In this document: one piece after another, positions 8,313-16,612 of the stretch | Position numbering within the stretch: position 1 is the first letter of the stretch | Layout of the letters: every line of letters begins with the position of its first letter | DNA from: Microbacterium sp. RURRCA19A | Lineage (GTDB): Bacteria > Actinomycetota > Actinomycetes > Actinomycetales > Microbacteriaceae | Length of the DNA: 64,000 bases | Assembly (NCBI RefSeq): GCF_900156455.1 | Contig: NZ_FTNQ01000001.1 | Span: 682,001 to 746,000, forward strand | Reading direction: 5' to 3' | The notes under the pieces: generated by a model | What the model saw: only the letters and a program-made list of their open reading frames with translations | Told to the model about the DNA's origin: nothing | Database searches by the model: none | Made by a program: the position numbers and the translations under genes

Positions 8313-9277
8313 GCGCCGCGGAGGACCGCCGGATCGTCCGGCGCGCAGCGGCACGGGTCGGCCTGCTGGTCGGCGGGGCCTCGGCGATCGCCCTCGCGAT
8401 CGGCGTGGGGATCCTGGTCGGCGTGCTGCTGACCGGGGCCCGGAGGGAGACCGATCATCACGGAGGCCCCGGCGGTCTCCCGGGCGATCGGGTCGTCGTC
8501 GATTTCGATGACGTGCTGCCGTGGGTGCTCGGCCTGGGGCTGCTGGGCGTCGCCGTGATCGGGGTCGTCGGGTGGGCGGCATCCCGATGGTCGGTGCGCC
8601 CTCTCGACGAGGCGCTCCGGCGCCAGCGGGCCTTCGTCTCGGATGCCAGCCACGAACTGCGGACACCGCTCACGGCCCTCAGCAGCCGCGTGCAGATCGC
8701 GCAGCGGCGCCTCGCCCGCGGCGAACCGCTCGACGACACGCTGGACCGGCTGCGCGGCGACACCGAACTGATGGACCACGTGCTCACCGACATGCTGCTG
8801 GCCGCCGAGGGAGCGGCCGCCACGGAGGGCGTCGCCGCGGTGGACGGCGGTATCCGCGCAGCGGTCGACGTCCTGACCCCCCTGGCGGACGAGGCCGGCG
8901 TCAAGATCACGGTGCGCACCGGGACGGGCCTGGTCGCCGCGGTCCCGTCGGTGACCTTCGTGCGGATGTGCACCGCGCTCATCGACAACGCGATCACCCA
9001 CGCTCCCGAGGGGACCGCCGTGACGGTGTCGGCCGACGGCACGGACGACGTCGTCGCGATCCGCGTCGAGGACGCCGGCGGAGGCATCCGCGACGACGAT
9101 CGGGAGCGCATCTTCGAACGCTTCGCCCGCGGCGCGGAATCGGGGCGTCGACGCGGGTTCGGTCTGGGCCTGGCCCTGGTCCGCGAGGCCGCCACGCGTC
9201 ACGGCGGCACGATCGACGTGGAGCGCACGTCAGCGGAGGGAACGGTGTTCCTGCTGCGTCTCCCCCGCGCGCGCTGA
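8309..9277 (+). CDS. Membrane sensor histidine kinase
   Basis: 322 residues. Two transmembrane segments (about residues 12-38 and 70-92) flank a short extracytoplasmic loop of about 30 residues that is rich in His, Gly and Asp (TDHHGGPGG). The cytoplasmic part has the H-box SDASHELRTPLTAL, N-box LIDNAITHAP, G1 DAGGGI and G2 GFGLGLALV. The very short loop suggests sensing within or near the membrane, or of a small ligand or metal. GTG 8309 overlaps the response-regulator stop. The 3' end overlaps the convergent apbE-like gene by 48 bases. Confidence 0.92.
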   Translation: MSAAEDRRIVRRAAARVGLLVGGASAIALAIGVGILVGVLLTGARRETDHHGGPGGLPGDRVVVDFDDVLPWVLGLGLLGVAVIGVVGWAASRWSVRPLDEALRRQRAFVSDASHELRTPLTALSSRVQIAQRRLARGEPLDDTLDRLRGDTELMDHVLTDMLLAAEGAAATEGVAAVDGGIRAAVDVLTPLADEAGVKITVRTGTGLVAAVPSVTFVRMCTALIDNAITHAPEGTAVTVSADGTDDVVAIRVEDAGGGIRDDDRERIFERFARGAESGRRRGFGLGLALVREAATRHGGTIDVERTSAEGTVFLLRLPRAR

Positions 9278-10084
9278 CGGGTCCACGAGACTCTCGAAAC
9301 GCGCGATCTCGATCCCACCGGCCCAGCGGCGGACGCGACCGTCGGCCCACACGATGCCGGACGTCACGGGCGCTGAGCGCACGGCATCCAGGTCGTCGAT
9401 CCCCGAGACGGCCGCCACGGTCGCCCAGACGTCCGCCACGGTCAACGTGTCGGCCACGACGGTCGCCGACACGAGACCGGGCACCGGACGCACCGAGCGC
9501 GGGTCGATGAGGTGCGCGCCCCGCTCCGCGGTCCCCGAGGTCGCGACGGCGCCGTCGGCGAGGGCGATCGTGGAGAGCACGCCTGCCGCGTCCTCGGGGT
9601 CGGCCACGCCCACGTTCCACACGTGGGCGCTCCCCGGCGCGCGGAGGAGTCGCATGTCGCCGCCCGCGTTGACCGCTGCAGCCTCCACTCCCGGAAGGGC
9701 GAGGACATCCAGGAGCAGCGCGGAGGCGGCGTCCACCGACCACCCCTTCACGACACCGGTGGGATCGAACCATCCCCGCCACCACGCGTCGAAGACGCCG
9801 GCGGTGTCGTCGCGGAACCGCCGGCACAGTGCCTCGACCTCGCGGACACGGGGGTCGACGTCGTCGAGCCCGCGGAGCCCGTCCCGGAGCAGGCTCACGT
9901 CCGAATCGGGACGGTAGGTCGAGAACACGCGCTCATCGTCCTGCATCCGGGCCACCACCGCGGCGATCGCGGCGTCGATGCGCGGCCGGACCGCGGCGGC
10001 GGTCGTCGCGCTCCCGCGCACCTGGACGGTCACCATCGTGCCCATGACCGGCTCGACCACCGTGACCGCGGGCACGGCACTCAT
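9230..10084 (-). CDS. apbE: FAD:protein FMN transferase (ApbE family)
   Basis: 284 residues. Typical ApbE features are the start VVEPVMGTMVTVQV, FSTYRPDSDVSLL, DPTGVVKGWSVDAA, VNAGGDMRLL and a VATSGTAERGAHLIDP metal/FAD motif. The enzyme covalently attaches FMN to a Ser/Thr in a target motif on another protein. The target is encoded directly upstream: the two genes overlap by ATGA and the neighbour carries an SGATYTS motif. No clear signal peptide is visible. The 3' end overlaps the kinase gene on the other strand. Confidence 0.93.
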   Translation of the reverse strand: MSAVPAVTVVEPVMGTMVTVQVRGSATTAAAVRPRIDAAIAAVVARMQDDERVFSTYRPDSDVSLLRDGLRGLDDVDPRVREVEALCRRFRDDTAGVFDAWWRGWFDPTGVVKGWSVDAASALLLDVLALPGVEAAAVNAGGDMRLLRAPGSAHVWNVGVADPEDAAGVLSTIALADGAVATSGTAERGAHLIDPRSVRPVPGLVSATVVADTLTVADVWATVAAVSGIDDLDAVRSAPVTSGIVWADGRVRRWAGGIEIARFESLVDPSARAGETQQEHRSLR

Positions 10085-10617
10085 GCGCGCGCCTCGTCCA
10101 GCGCCGACTGCAGGGATTTCAGGTACCCCGTGCTGGTGTACGTGGCACCCGAGACCATGTCGATGTCGGCGGACTGCGCGTCGAGCGTCTCCTTCACGAG
10201 GACCGGCAGAGCGCGGGAGTTGATCTGCTGGTCGCGACCGTTCTCGGACGGGTAGACCGGCACCTGCACGTCGGTGACGCTCCCGCCGGACACCGTGATC
10301 TGCACCTGCACGGGACCGAACCGCGTGTTCACGCTCGAGCCGGTGAAGGTGCCGTCGGCAAGACCCGACGATGCGGGTGCGGCCTGCGTCGGCGTCGCAG
10401 CCGACGGCGCGGCGCCCGACGGCGAGGTCGACGCCGACGGTGAGGCCGAAGCCGACGGCGAGGTCGACGGCGTCGCGCGCTGGGCGGAGGCGGGCGCCGG
10501 GGTCGTCGCGGGCAGGGCTGCCACCGTCTCGGCGCCCCCACCGAGGGACGTGCGGTAGCTGAACAGCAGCACGAGGCCGGTGAGCGTCGCCATCACGGCG
10601 TAGAAGATCTTCTTCAT
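10081..10617 (-). CDS. Membrane-anchored FMN-binding domain protein, likely ApbE substrate
   Basis: 178 residues. An N-terminal hydrophobic segment (about residues 4-24) is followed by a 60-residue Ser/Thr/Pro/Ala linker with SPSAS-type repeats, and then an FMN-binding domain of the NqrC/RnfG type. The motif SGATYTS at the C-terminal end matches the ApbE flavinylation consensus (S/T-G-A-S/T-x-S/T), the second Thr being the expected FMN acceptor. It lies between the reductase and ApbE genes in one operon and would carry electrons outside the membrane. The GAGGGAGACAG ribosome site supports ATG 10617. Confidence 0.9.
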   Translation of the reverse strand: MKKIFYAVMATLTGLVLLFSYRTSLGGGAETVAALPATTPAPASAQRATPSTSPSASASPSASTSPSGAAPSAATPTQAAPASSGLADGTFTGSSVNTRFGPVQVQITVSGGSVTDVQVPVYPSENGRDQQINSRALPVLVKETLDAQSADIDMVSGATYTSTGYLKSLQSALDEARA

Positions 10618-10637
10618 CTCTGTCTCCCTCTCAGGTC

Positions 10638-12068
10638 TCAGACGGTGAACGACTCGGCGTGGACGCGGCTCGACGCGACCCCGGCGCGACGGAGGTCGGT
10701 GCGCACGGCATCCATCCACGCTCCCGGGCCGCAGAGATAGACGTCGTACTGCTCGAGGTCGGACGCGACGTAGCGCAGGAAGTCGACGCCGCTCCACGCG
10801 GCGTGTCCGGCGGACAGCCACGGTGACGCCCCGGGGGCGCGCGGCCCCACGAGGGCGGCGTAGCGGAGGCCGCGGTCGCGTTCGAGACGCCCGATGGCGC
10901 CGCGACGCAGGGCGTCGCCCTCCGCGTGGTCGCGGACGAGCAGGGTCGCCTCGCCCGGGGCCCAGGCGGCCTCCTCGGCGAGCGCGACGAGCGGTGCGAC
11001 GCCGGCACCCGCACCGATGAGCAGGAGCTTGCGGCCGGTACGCGCGTCTTCGGTCATCTCGCCGTACGGCCCTTCGATGAGGACGCGCGTCCCGGGACGC
11101 AGGGATGCCAGGCGCGAGGTGCCGTCGCCCACGAACCGCGCGGCGATGGTCAATGACGCGCCGTCGGGGGCCGCGGCGAGCGAGAACGGGTGCCCGCGGG
11201 TCCAGCCGGGGCCGTCGAGGAACCGCCACACGAAGAACTGGCCGGCGCGGACCGTCATCCGGTGCAGGCCCCGTCCGGTCATCGTGACCGCGACGCCGCG
11301 GTCGCCGTCGCGCCGCACGGCGGACACGCGGAGCCCGTGGCGGAGCGACCGCACCAGCGGCAGTCCGAGACGGAACACGACCACGGCCGCGGCTGTCGCC
11401 GCCCACAGCACCCACCAGTACACCGCGGCGAGGGGGTGGGCGGTGAAGTCGGCACCGGTCCACAGCATGTGCGGGACGGCGAGGCCGACACCGAGGTATC
11501 CGTAGAGGTGCAGGAGATGCCAGGACTCGTACCGCAGGCGCTTCCGCGCCCGCCGGATCGACGTCGCCACGACGAGCAGGAGCAGGCCCGTTCCCGCCGT
11601 CGCCAGGAGCATGCCGGGGTAGTCCCAGACGAACTCCCACAGCTGCACGATCGGGTTGATGCCGGCCACCGCGGCGTACCCGAGGACCTGCAGCACGATG
11701 TGCGCCGAGAACAGCGCGAAGGACCAGAAGCCGACGAGCCGGTGCATCCGGGTGATGCCGTCGCGGCCGAACCCGCGCTCGAACACGGGAACTCGGGCCA
11801 TGAGCAGCACCTGGTAGAGCAGCAGGTTCGCCGACACCAGCCCGCACAGACGACCCAGGGTGTTGAGGGTCTCGGCGTCGAACCCGAAGAGGGCATGGAT
11901 GCCACCCCCCGCGACCCACAGCGCCACCACCGCGAGGCTGGAGAGCCAGATCAGGGCGGTGGCGGCGAGCGTCCAACCGGGGCGGCCGCGCCGTCGGGCC
12001 GTGCGCAGGCGTCGGATCGGCGAAGAGAGGGGGTCCACGCCGAGGGAAACGGTGGTGGTGGCGGTCAT
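10638..12068 (-). CDS. Ferric-reductase-like transmembrane / FAD-NAD oxidoreductase
   Basis: 476 residues. The N-terminal half has about six membrane segments with histidines suited to haem binding (RMHRLVGFWSFALFSAHIV; ESWHLLHLYGYLGVGLAVPHML). The C-terminal half is a ferredoxin-NADP reductase-like module: HPFSLAAAP (FAD), LIEGPYGEM, IGAGAGVAPLVAL (NAD ribose-phosphate) and YLCGPGAWMDAV at the end. It would move electrons from NAD(P)H through FAD and haem across the membrane, plausibly to the flavinylated protein encoded next. CACGCT at 12075-12080 lies six bases before ATG 12068. Confidence 0.88.
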   Translation of the reverse strand: MTATTTVSLGVDPLSSPIRRLRTARRRGRPGWTLAATALIWLSSLAVVALWVAGGGIHALFGFDAETLNTLGRLCGLVSANLLLYQVLLMARVPVFERGFGRDGITRMHRLVGFWSFALFSAHIVLQVLGYAAVAGINPIVQLWEFVWDYPGMLLATAGTGLLLLVVATSIRRARKRLRYESWHLLHLYGYLGVGLAVPHMLWTGADFTAHPLAAVYWWVLWAATAAAVVVFRLGLPLVRSLRHGLRVSAVRRDGDRGVAVTMTGRGLHRMTVRAGQFFVWRFLDGPGWTRGHPFSLAAAPDGASLTIAARFVGDGTSRLASLRPGTRVLIEGPYGEMTEDARTGRKLLLIGAGAGVAPLVALAEEAAWAPGEATLLVRDHAEGDALRRGAIGRLERDRGLRYAALVGPRAPGASPWLSAGHAAWSGVDFLRYVASDLEQYDVYLCGPGAWMDAVRTDLRRAGVASSRVHAESFTV

Positions 12069-12074
12069 GCGCCC

Positions 12075-12080
12075 AGCGTG
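12075..12080 (-). promoter_or_regulatory. -10-like element CACGCT of the redox operon
   Basis: On the minus strand CACGCT keeps the conserved A2 and T6 of TAnnnT and is six bases before ATG 12068. Confidence 0.45.
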
Positions 12081-12149
12081 GCGGGGGCCCTCCCAGAGTT
12101 CACCAAGAAAGCGGCATCCTGGGTCTTCGCATAGGAAACGAACAGCTTG

Positions 12150-12977
12150 TCAGGAGTCGAGCCCGACCAGTTCGGCGCTGCGGTCCCACAGGAGTCGCGC
12201 CAGAGCCGGGTCGTCGGCGCGTCGGTGCGTGCGCGCCGGCTTGTTGTTCGCGTAGAAGCCCCCGGGCTGCCAGTCGACGCCGGGCTTGCCGAGGGCGAGC
12301 CAGGTCAGGCGGGCGCCGCCGACGTCGGTCGAGGTCATGAACCGCTCGGCGAGCGGGCCGCCGTAGAGGAACTTCCACGATCCACTCCCGGTCGACCCGA
12401 AGCTCGAGGCGATCACGCCGGGGTGGTAGGCGACGGCGGACAGCCCCGCGTCACCGAAGCGCCGGTTGAGCTCCTTCGTGAACAGCACGTTGGCGAGCTT
12501 CGCGTTGCCGTACGCCGCGGACGCCGAGTACCGACGCGCGCCCTGCAGGTCGTCGATGTCGAAGCGCGAGAACAGGCGGGCGGCTGCGCTGGAGGTCTGG
12601 ATGACGGACGCGCGCGACTCCAGGAGCGTCTCGCGCAGCAGGTTCGTGAGGAGGAACGGCGCGAGGTGGTTCACCTGGAACGTGACCTCGAATCCGTCGC
12701 CCGTCAGCCTCCGGTCGCCAAAGATGCCGCCCGCGTTGTTGGCGAGCACGTCGATGCGCGGGTATTCGGCGCGCAGCGTCTCGGCGAGCTCCCGCACCTG
12801 CGCGAGGTCGGAGAAGTCCGCGGTGAAGGAGCGCACCCCCAACGCGTCGGCGACGCGCCGGGTCTTGTCCGGATTGCGGCCCACGACCACGACCTCCTCA
12901 CCGATCTCGTGCAGCTGGCGGGCGGCGGCCGCGCCGATGCCGTCGCTGGCTCCGGTGATCACAATGGTGCGGGGCAT
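12150..12977 (-). CDS. Short-chain dehydrogenase/reductase
   Basis: 275 residues of the classical SDR fold: TGASDGIG for cofactor binding, NNAGG, the catalytic Ser in QTSSAAA and Tyr-Lys in [10 protein letters not shown]. The order and spacing resemble the retinol-dehydrogenase/WW-oxidoreductase-like SDRs, including the HPGVI turn after the active site. The R in VVGRNPDK suggests NADP preference. The substrate is unknown. AGGAGG lies directly before ATG 12977, and a TAGCGT -10 is visible about 35 bases upstream. It is probably a single-gene unit. Confidence 0.9.
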   Translation of the reverse strand: MPRTIVITGASDGIGAAAARQLHEIGEEVVVVGRNPDKTRRVADALGVRSFTADFSDLAQVRELAETLRAEYPRIDVLANNAGGIFGDRRLTGDGFEVTFQVNHLAPFLLTNLLRETLLESRASVIQTSSAAARLFSRFDIDDLQGARRYSASAAYGNAKLANVLFTKELNRRFGDAGLSAVAYHPGVIASSFGSTGSGSWKFLYGGPLAERFMTSTDVGGARLTWLALGKPGVDWQPGGFYANNKPARTHRRADDPALARLLWDRSAELVGLDS

Positions 12978-13088
12978 GGGTCCTCCTGGAGTGTCGACCC
13001 GCCACGCTAGCGAGCCTGCTGAGGAGAACCCGAGGGGTTGCCTCCGGCATTCGTCGTCCCCGCGAACTCACAGCCCGCTCCCAGCCCC

Positions 13089-13145
13089 GCGGGACCAAAA
13101 CGACCGGGTCCCGCGTTCTCTCCAGTGATGCCCGAACCGGGCATC
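13089..13145 (+). promoter_or_regulatory. Two tandem hairpins in the msrB leader
   Basis: GCGGGACC (13089-13096) pairs with GGTCCCGC (13107-13114); GATGCCCG (13127-13134) pairs with CGGGCATC (13138-13145) around an AAC loop. The second ends just before the msrB ribosome site. They could be an attenuator or a translational control element; no known riboswitch class matches by eye. Confidence 0.4.
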
Positions 13146-13165
13146 GCAGGCGAAAGGACCACACC

Positions 13166-13624
13166 GTGACCACGGAGTACCGCAAGACGTCGGAGGCGCT
13201 GGGGCGCCTCACCGACCGCCAGTTCGCCGTCACGCAGGACGACGCGACGGAGCCGCCGTTCCGCAACGAGTACTGGGACAACCACGAGCAGGGGATCTAC
13301 GTCGACGTCGTGTCGGGGCAGCCGCTGTTCTCCTCGACCGACAAGTTCGACAGCGGGTCGGGCTGGCCGAGTTTCACCAAGCCCCTCGACCCCGCCGCGG
13401 TCGTGGAGAAGACCGACCGGACGCTATGGATGAAGCGCACCGAGGTGCGTTCGAGCGGCGCCGACAGCCACCTCGGCCACGTCTTCGACGACGGCCCCCG
13501 CCAGGCCGGCGGGCTGAGATACTGCATGAACTCGGCCGCGCTGCGGTTCGTGCCCGTGGCGGAGCTCGAGGCGAAGGGCTACGGCGCGTACCTCGCCCTG
13601 TTCCGCGAGACCCGAGCCTCATGA
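13166..13624 (+). CDS. msrB: Peptide-methionine (R)-S-oxide reductase
   Basis: 152 residues. It reduces the R epimer of methionine sulfoxide in proteins. Motifs are [30 protein letters not shown] and [11 protein letters not shown], the last holding the catalytic cysteine. The two CxxC zinc pairs of one MsrB class are absent (GIYVDVVSG in place of the first pair), so this is the zinc-free type. GTG 13166 follows AAAGGA. The stop overlaps an ATG (ATGA) and msrA follows, so the two repair enzymes form an operon. Two hairpins precede the gene. Confidence 0.95.
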   Translation: MTTEYRKTSEALGRLTDRQFAVTQDDATEPPFRNEYWDNHEQGIYVDVVSGQPLFSSTDKFDSGSGWPSFTKPLDPAAVVEKTDRTLWMKRTEVRSSGADSHLGHVFDDGPRQAGGLRYCMNSAALRFVPVAELEAKGYGAYLALFRETRAS

Positions 13625-13662
13625 CCTTTTTCCCGTTCCGCAACCGCAGAAGGAGCAACACC

Positions 13663-14217
13663 ATGACCAGCGGACCCATCGACACGGGCGACATCACCCG
13701 CCGCCCCGGCACCGAGACCGCCGTCCTCGCGGGCGGCTGTTTCTGGGGCGTCGAAGACCTCATCCGCCGCCAGCCCGGCGTGCTGGACACGCGCGTCGGC
13801 TACACCGGCGGCACGAACGACCACGCCACCTACCGCAACCACCCCGGCCACGCCGAGGCCGTCGAGATCGTCTTCGACCCCGCCAAGACGTCGTACCGCG
13901 ACATCCTCGCGTTCTTCTTCCAGATCCACGACCCTTCGACCCTGAACCGTCAGGGCAACGACATCGGCACGAGCTACCGCTCGGCGATCTTCCCGCTCTC
14001 CCCCGAGCAGGAGCAGGTCGCGCGCGACACCATCGCCGACGTCGACGCGTCGGGCATCTGGCCCGCGAAGGTCGTCACGACCATCGAGCCCGAGGCTCCC
14101 TTCTGGGAGGCCGAGCCCGAGCACCAGGACTACCTGATCCGCATCCCGAACGGCTACACGTGCCACTTCGTGCGCCCCGGCTGGGTGCTGCCGAAGCGCG
14201 AGGACGCGACCGCGTAA
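13663..14217 (+). CDS. msrA: Peptide-methionine (S)-S-oxide reductase
   Basis: 184 residues. The catalytic GGCFWG motif lies near residue 26, with VGYTGG and [17 protein letters not shown] following, as in standard MsrA. It complements MsrB by reducing the S epimer. ATG 13663 was chosen over 13621 because AGAAGGAG sits eight bases upstream and the 14 residues in between (Phe/Arg-rich) do not resemble the family. The start at 13621 would overlap msrB by ATGA. A perfect palindrome of 34 bases follows the stop. Confidence 0.95.
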   Translation: MTSGPIDTGDITRRPGTETAVLAGGCFWGVEDLIRRQPGVLDTRVGYTGGTNDHATYRNHPGHAEAVEIVFDPAKTSYRDILAFFFQIHDPSTLNRQGNDIGTSYRSAIFPLSPEQEQVARDTIADVDASGIWPAKVVTTIEPEAPFWEAEPEHQDYLIRIPNGYTCHFVRPGWVLPKREDATA

Positions 14218-14226
14218 GTCCCGATC

Positions 14227-14260
14227 GAAGGGCCCGGATGCCATGGCATCCGGGCCCTTC
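14227..14260 (+). terminator. 34-base perfect palindrome after msrA
   Basis: Every base pairs around the central GCCATGGC. It begins ten bases after the msrA stop, so termination is likely, although no U-tract follows. Its core, 14236-14251, is GGATGCCATGGCATCC, two inverted copies of the heptamer that is over-represented across the window. Confidence 0.75.
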
Positions 14261-14299
14261 CCGTTCCCCCGCGCGGAGGGTTGGTACGGTGGCGGCACC

Positions 14300-14662
14300 A
14301 TGGACATCCGCGTCGATCCCGCCTCCGCCACGCCGCCGTTCGCGCAGGTGCGCGCGCGGATCATCGCGCTGATCGACAGCGGTGAGCTGCCGACCGGTAC
14401 CCGGCTGCCTCCCGTGCGCACCCTCGCGACCGCGCTCGGCCTCGCCGCGAACACCGTGGCGCGCGTCTACAAGGAGCTCGAGGAGGCGCGCTTCGTCGAG
14501 ACGCGCGGCCGCGCCGGAACCTTCGTCTCGGCCGGAACGGATACCACGCGCGCCCGCGCTGCCGATGCCGCCGCCGCGTTCGCCCGCGCGATGCGCGAGC
14601 TCGGTGTCGCGTCGTCGGACGCGCTGGACCTGGCCCGCGCGGCGCTGGGGAACGAACGCTGA
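14300..14662 (+). CDS. Short GntR-family regulator (YtrA-like)
   Basis: 120 residues. The winged helix occupies residues 15-75 (PFAQVRARIIALIDSGELP, GTRLPPVRTLATALGLAANTVARVYKELE, FVETRGRAGTFVS). There is no large effector domain, only about 40 helical residues, as in the YtrA subgroup that controls neighbouring transporters. No transporter lies beside it here, so targets are unknown. ATG 14300 is nine bases after a TACGGT -10-like element. It converges on a lipoprotein gene, with one base between the stop codons. Confidence 0.88.
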   Translation: MDIRVDPASATPPFAQVRARIIALIDSGELPTGTRLPPVRTLATALGLAANTVARVYKELEEARFVETRGRAGTFVSAGTDTTRARAADAAAAFARAMRELGVASSDALDLARAALGNER

Positions 14663-14663
14663 C

Positions 14664-15269
14664 TCAGCCCTGACCGGGCGCACCCCAGCGGGCACCGGGA
14701 CCGGGGTCGGCGCAGGTCGCGTCCTCGGCGAGCGCGGCGACCTGGGCGCGGATGACGACGGAGCCGTCGTAGATGCGCATGACGTCGAAGACGATGCCCT
14801 CCTGACTGTCGGGCGTCGGGAGCTCGCCCACCGCCATCTCGCCCGTGTTCCCGGCCGGGTAATGCGGCGTGAAGGGAACCATCAGTCCGGGAGTCGGGTT
14901 CTCGGCCATCCAGTTCACGGTGTCGACGGCGTCGGCATCCGGGATCCGCCAGTAGCCGGTGAGTGTGGCGACGGGGGTGCACGGCCAGCCGACGAAGGAG
15001 TGGAACGCCGGGACGTCACCCGCCTCCACGCGGACGGCCCCGTCCGGCACCGACGCGGAATCGAGCCACTTCCTCGCGCGGATGACGGCGCCGGCATCGG
15101 CCGTGGGGGTCCCGGCCGGCGCCGGGACCTGCTCCGACGCGGGCGGCGGGCCCTCGCGTGTCGGGGAGGGATCGGCGCTCCCCACCGGGGTGGAACACCC
15201 CGCGAGAACACCGGCGAGAAGCAGACCGGCGACGACGGAGGGCCCCCGCCCCCGGGATCGCATGCGCAT
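14664..15269 (-). CDS. Putative lipoprotein of unknown function
   Basis: 201 residues. A positively charged N-terminus and a hydrophobic stretch end in the lipobox LAGC (Cys at about residue 25), so the mature protein should be anchored outside the membrane. A Pro/Ser-rich spacer precedes a globular part with three cysteines. No known family is recognised. The start at 15269 is preferred over 15263 because a TAGGGT -10 lies exactly six bases upstream (15276-15281). It diverges from the FAD oxidoreductase gene. Confidence 0.8.
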   Translation of the reverse strand: MRMRSRGRGPSVVAGLLLAGVLAGCSTPVGSADPSPTREGPPPASEQVPAPAGTPTADAGAVIRARKWLDSASVPDGAVRVEAGDVPAFHSFVGWPCTPVATLTGYWRIPDADAVDTVNWMAENPTPGLMVPFTPHYPAGNTGEMAVGELPTPDSQEGIVFDVMRIYDGSVVIRAQVAALAEDATCADPGPGARWGAPGQG

Positions 15270-15275
15270 GCCGTC

Positions 15276-15281
15276 ACCCTA
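15276..15281 (-). promoter_or_regulatory. -10 element TAGGGT of the lipoprotein gene
   Basis: Six bases before ATG 15269 on the minus strand; it pairs divergently with the plus-strand element at 15336-15341. Confidence 0.5.
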
Positions 15282-15335
15282 CTGCGCGCGTCCATCGATC
15301 CCCGCAACCCCCGCCGATCGGCGGGACCGCCTGCC

Positions 15336-15341
15336 TACGCT
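15336..15341 (+). promoter_or_regulatory. -10 element TACGCT of the FAD oxidoreductase gene
   Basis: Exactly six bases before ATG 15348, implying a leaderless transcript. Confidence 0.55.
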
Positions 15342-15347
15342 CGAGTG

Positions 15348-16580
15348 ATGAGCGGATACGACGTCGTGGTGATCGGTGCCGGCCTCGCGGGGCTGCGATG
15401 CGCGACTCGCCTCGCCGAAGCAGGTCGGGACGTCGTCGTCCTCGAGGCGGAGGACGCGGTCGGCGGGAGGGAGCGCACCGACGTCGTGGACGGGTTCCGC
15501 CTCGACCGCGGCTTCCACGTGCTCAACCCCGCCTATCCGGCGGTCCGGCGGTGGGTCGACGTGGGCGCCCTGGCGCTGCGGCGATTCCCGGTCGCACTCG
15601 GCGTGCGGATGGAGGACGGTGTGGCCCGCATCGCCCACCCGTTGCGGGATCCCGCCTCGATCCCCGCATCGCTCGGGAGCGGACTCGTGCGCCCCGCCGA
15701 TCTGCTGCCGCTGGCGCGGTGGGCTCTTCCCGTCCTCACGGATCCGCGCGCGGTGAAGCACGGACCCGATCGCACGCTCGCCGAGGCGTGGGACCGCGCG
15801 GGCGTCCGCGGCCCCCTGCGGGAGTCGGTCCTCGAGCCCTTCCTCGCGGGGGTTCTCGCCGACGACCGGCAGGAGACGTCCGACATCTTCGTGCGCCTCC
15901 TTCTCCGCAGCTTCGCCCTCGGCACACCCGGCGTCCCGGCCGCCGGGATCGGCGCCCTTCCCGCGCAGCTCGCCGACACGGCGCGGCGGGCGGGAGCCGG
16001 CATCCGCCTCTCCCACCGGGTCACCGCGACCCGACCGCACGGGCGCGGGTGGCGGGTGGAGATCGACGGCGCGGATGCCGTCGACGCCCGCGCCGTCGTC
16101 GTGGCCACCGGGCTGACCCCCGGTCTCGACGTCCCCCTCCCCCGCCCGCGCGGACTCCGGACGTGGTGGTTCGCAACCGACGAGCGCCACAACGACGACG
16201 GTGCTCTGCGCGTGGACGGGCGGCGTCGCGGACCTGTCGTCCATACGGCGATCGTCTCGAACACCGCCCCGACCTACGCCCCCCGCGGGCAGCACCTCGT
16301 CGAGGCGACGACCGTGCTGCCCACCACCGCGACCGAGACGGACGTCCGACGGCAGCTCGCCGAACTGTGGGGCGCGGACACCCGCCCGTGGACGCTGCTC
16401 CGGCGCGACGACATCGCGGCCGCGCTCCCCGCGCAGGATCCGCCGCTGCGGCTCCGGCGCCCCGTGCGCCTCGGCGACGGCCGATACGTCGCGGGCGACC
16501 ACCGCGACACCGCGTCGATCCAGGGGGCGCTCGTCTCCGGGCAGCGCGCCGCCGAGACCGTGCTGCGCGACCTCGGATAG
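15348..16580 (+). CDS. FAD-dependent amine-oxidase-like oxidoreductase
   Basis: 410 residues. The N-terminal dinucleotide-binding motif VVVIGAGLAGLRCATRLAEAG and the following VLEAEDAVGGRERT are those of the flavin amine oxidase / phytoene desaturase superfamily, and RRFxxA-type FAD contacts recur at the C-terminus (VAGDHRDTASIQGALVSGQRAAE). The DGFRLDRGFHVLNPAYP segment is also characteristic of the superfamily. Substrate is unknown; carotenoid or protoporphyrin-like hydrophobic substrates are possible. A leaderless promoter drives it, and a small YciI-like gene follows at 32 bases. Confidence 0.85.
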   Translation: MSGYDVVVIGAGLAGLRCATRLAEAGRDVVVLEAEDAVGGRERTDVVDGFRLDRGFHVLNPAYPAVRRWVDVGALALRRFPVALGVRMEDGVARIAHPLRDPASIPASLGSGLVRPADLLPLARWALPVLTDPRAVKHGPDRTLAEAWDRAGVRGPLRESVLEPFLAGVLADDRQETSDIFVRLLLRSFALGTPGVPAAGIGALPAQLADTARRAGAGIRLSHRVTATRPHGRGWRVEIDGADAVDARAVVVATGLTPGLDVPLPRPRGLRTWWFATDERHNDDGALRVDGRRRGPVVHTAIVSNTAPTYAPRGQHLVEATTVLPTTATETDVRRQLAELWGADTRPWTLLRRDDIAAALPAQDPPLRLRRPVRLGDGRYVAGDHRDTASIQGALVSGQRAAETVLRDLG

Positions 16581-16612
16581 CGCGCGGGGGCTGCGGCTGT
16601 CACAGTGGCCGG

